This document shows, piece by piece, positions 5,790 to 5,876 of a stretch of DNA of 5,876 nt; the stretch's first letter is position 1, and each line of letters begins with the position of its first letter. The notes beneath the pieces were generated by a model. The model searched no databases, had not been told where the DNA came from, and saw only the letters and a list, made by a program, of their open reading frames with translations. This DNA is from Bacteroidota bacterium (lineage in GTDB: Bacteria; Pseudomonadota; Alphaproteobacteria; Puniceispirillales; Puniceispirillaceae), in NCBI GenBank assembly GCA_009936825.1, contig JAACDV010000082.1, positions 1-5,876 of the forward strand, given 5' to 3'. The position numbers were made by a program, and so were the translations under genes.

Positions 5790-5813
5790 TTGGTAGTGCC
5801 GATAGAATGGTAC
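5763..5813. repeat. 9-bp inverted repeat bracketing the candidate bamE promoter
   Basis: GTACCATTC (5763-5771) and GAATGGTAC (5805-5813) are perfect reverse complements separated by 33 bases. Between them, close to the centre, lies the palindrome CCAATTGG (5786-5793). One arm touches the candidate -10 and the other lies upstream of the -35. It could be a paired operator, a cruciform, or a remnant of a small mobile repeat; the sequence alone does not decide. Confidence 0.65.
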
Positions 5814-5833
5814 TAGATAACTTAGGACTAAAT

Positions 5834-5876
5834 AACAAATGTGAATAAGAACAAATGTGAATAAGAACAAATGTGA
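5834..5876. repeat. 16-bp direct tandem repeat running off the right edge
   Basis: AACAAATGTGAATAAG occurs perfectly at 5834-5849 and 5850-5865, and its first 11 bases follow at 5866-5876, where the window stops. The units are AT-rich and identical. No reading frame is associated with them. The true copy number cannot be known here. Confidence 0.92.

Noticed and set aside
5841..5876. TGTGA elements in the right-edge repeat as CRP/FNR-type sites
   Set aside because: The TGTGA copies are direct repeats, not the inverted TGTGA...TCACA arrangement needed for such regulators.
1..5876. A previously undescribed multi-gene system such as defence, mobile or secretion
   Set aside because: All coding regions are recognised housekeeping genes in a familiar order. 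No transposase, integrase, CRISPR, toxin-antitoxin or tRNA gene was seen on either strand.

Overview
This window looks like an alphaproteobacterial chromosomal contig with moderate GC. The basis is protein wording and gene order: the C-terminal part of glyA, then nrdR-ribD-ribE-ribBA-ribH-nusB on the + strand, facing a bamE-type outer-membrane lipoprotein gene on the - strand. The glyA-nrdR-rib-nusB order and a RibBA with a decayed GTP cyclohydrolase II half are familiar in Alphaproteobacteria. A finer placement, for example among marine lineages, would be a guess.

Layout. Bases 1-66 are a GTGCTG hexamer repeat at the contig edge that replaces the N-terminal half of serine hydroxymethyltransferase; homology to GlyA starts abruptly at about base 70 and runs to 774. 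The 45-base gap before nrdR holds what looks like a pair of NrdR boxes, 31 bp centre to centre, around a candidate promoter. nrdR (820-1272) is followed by four riboflavin genes and nusB. From ribE onward these genes overlap by 11, 1 and 8 bases, so they are almost certainly one translationally coupled operon. A convergent 51-base gap without a convincing terminator separates nusB from bamE. The last 150 bases hold the bamE ribosome binding site, a candidate promoter inside a 9-bp inverted repeat, and a 16-bp tandem repeat running off the right edge.

How the genes work together. RibD (deaminase/reductase), RibBA (dihydroxybutanone phosphate synthase half), RibH (lumazine synthase) and RibE (riboflavin synthase) cover riboflavin synthesis except the first committed step. 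The GTP cyclohydrolase II half of RibBA has lost its zinc cysteines and other catalytic motifs, so a RibA must be encoded elsewhere. NrdR controls ribonucleotide reductase genes in response to nucleotide levels, and NusB is an antitermination and rRNA-transcription factor. If the NrdR boxes are real, NrdR represses its own gene and possibly the rib-nusB genes downstream.

No new multi-gene system was found. The most interesting signals are the NrdR box pair, the degenerate RibBA domain, the chimera-like left edge, the inverted repeat upstream of bamE, and several short tandem repeats at gene ends and contig ends.
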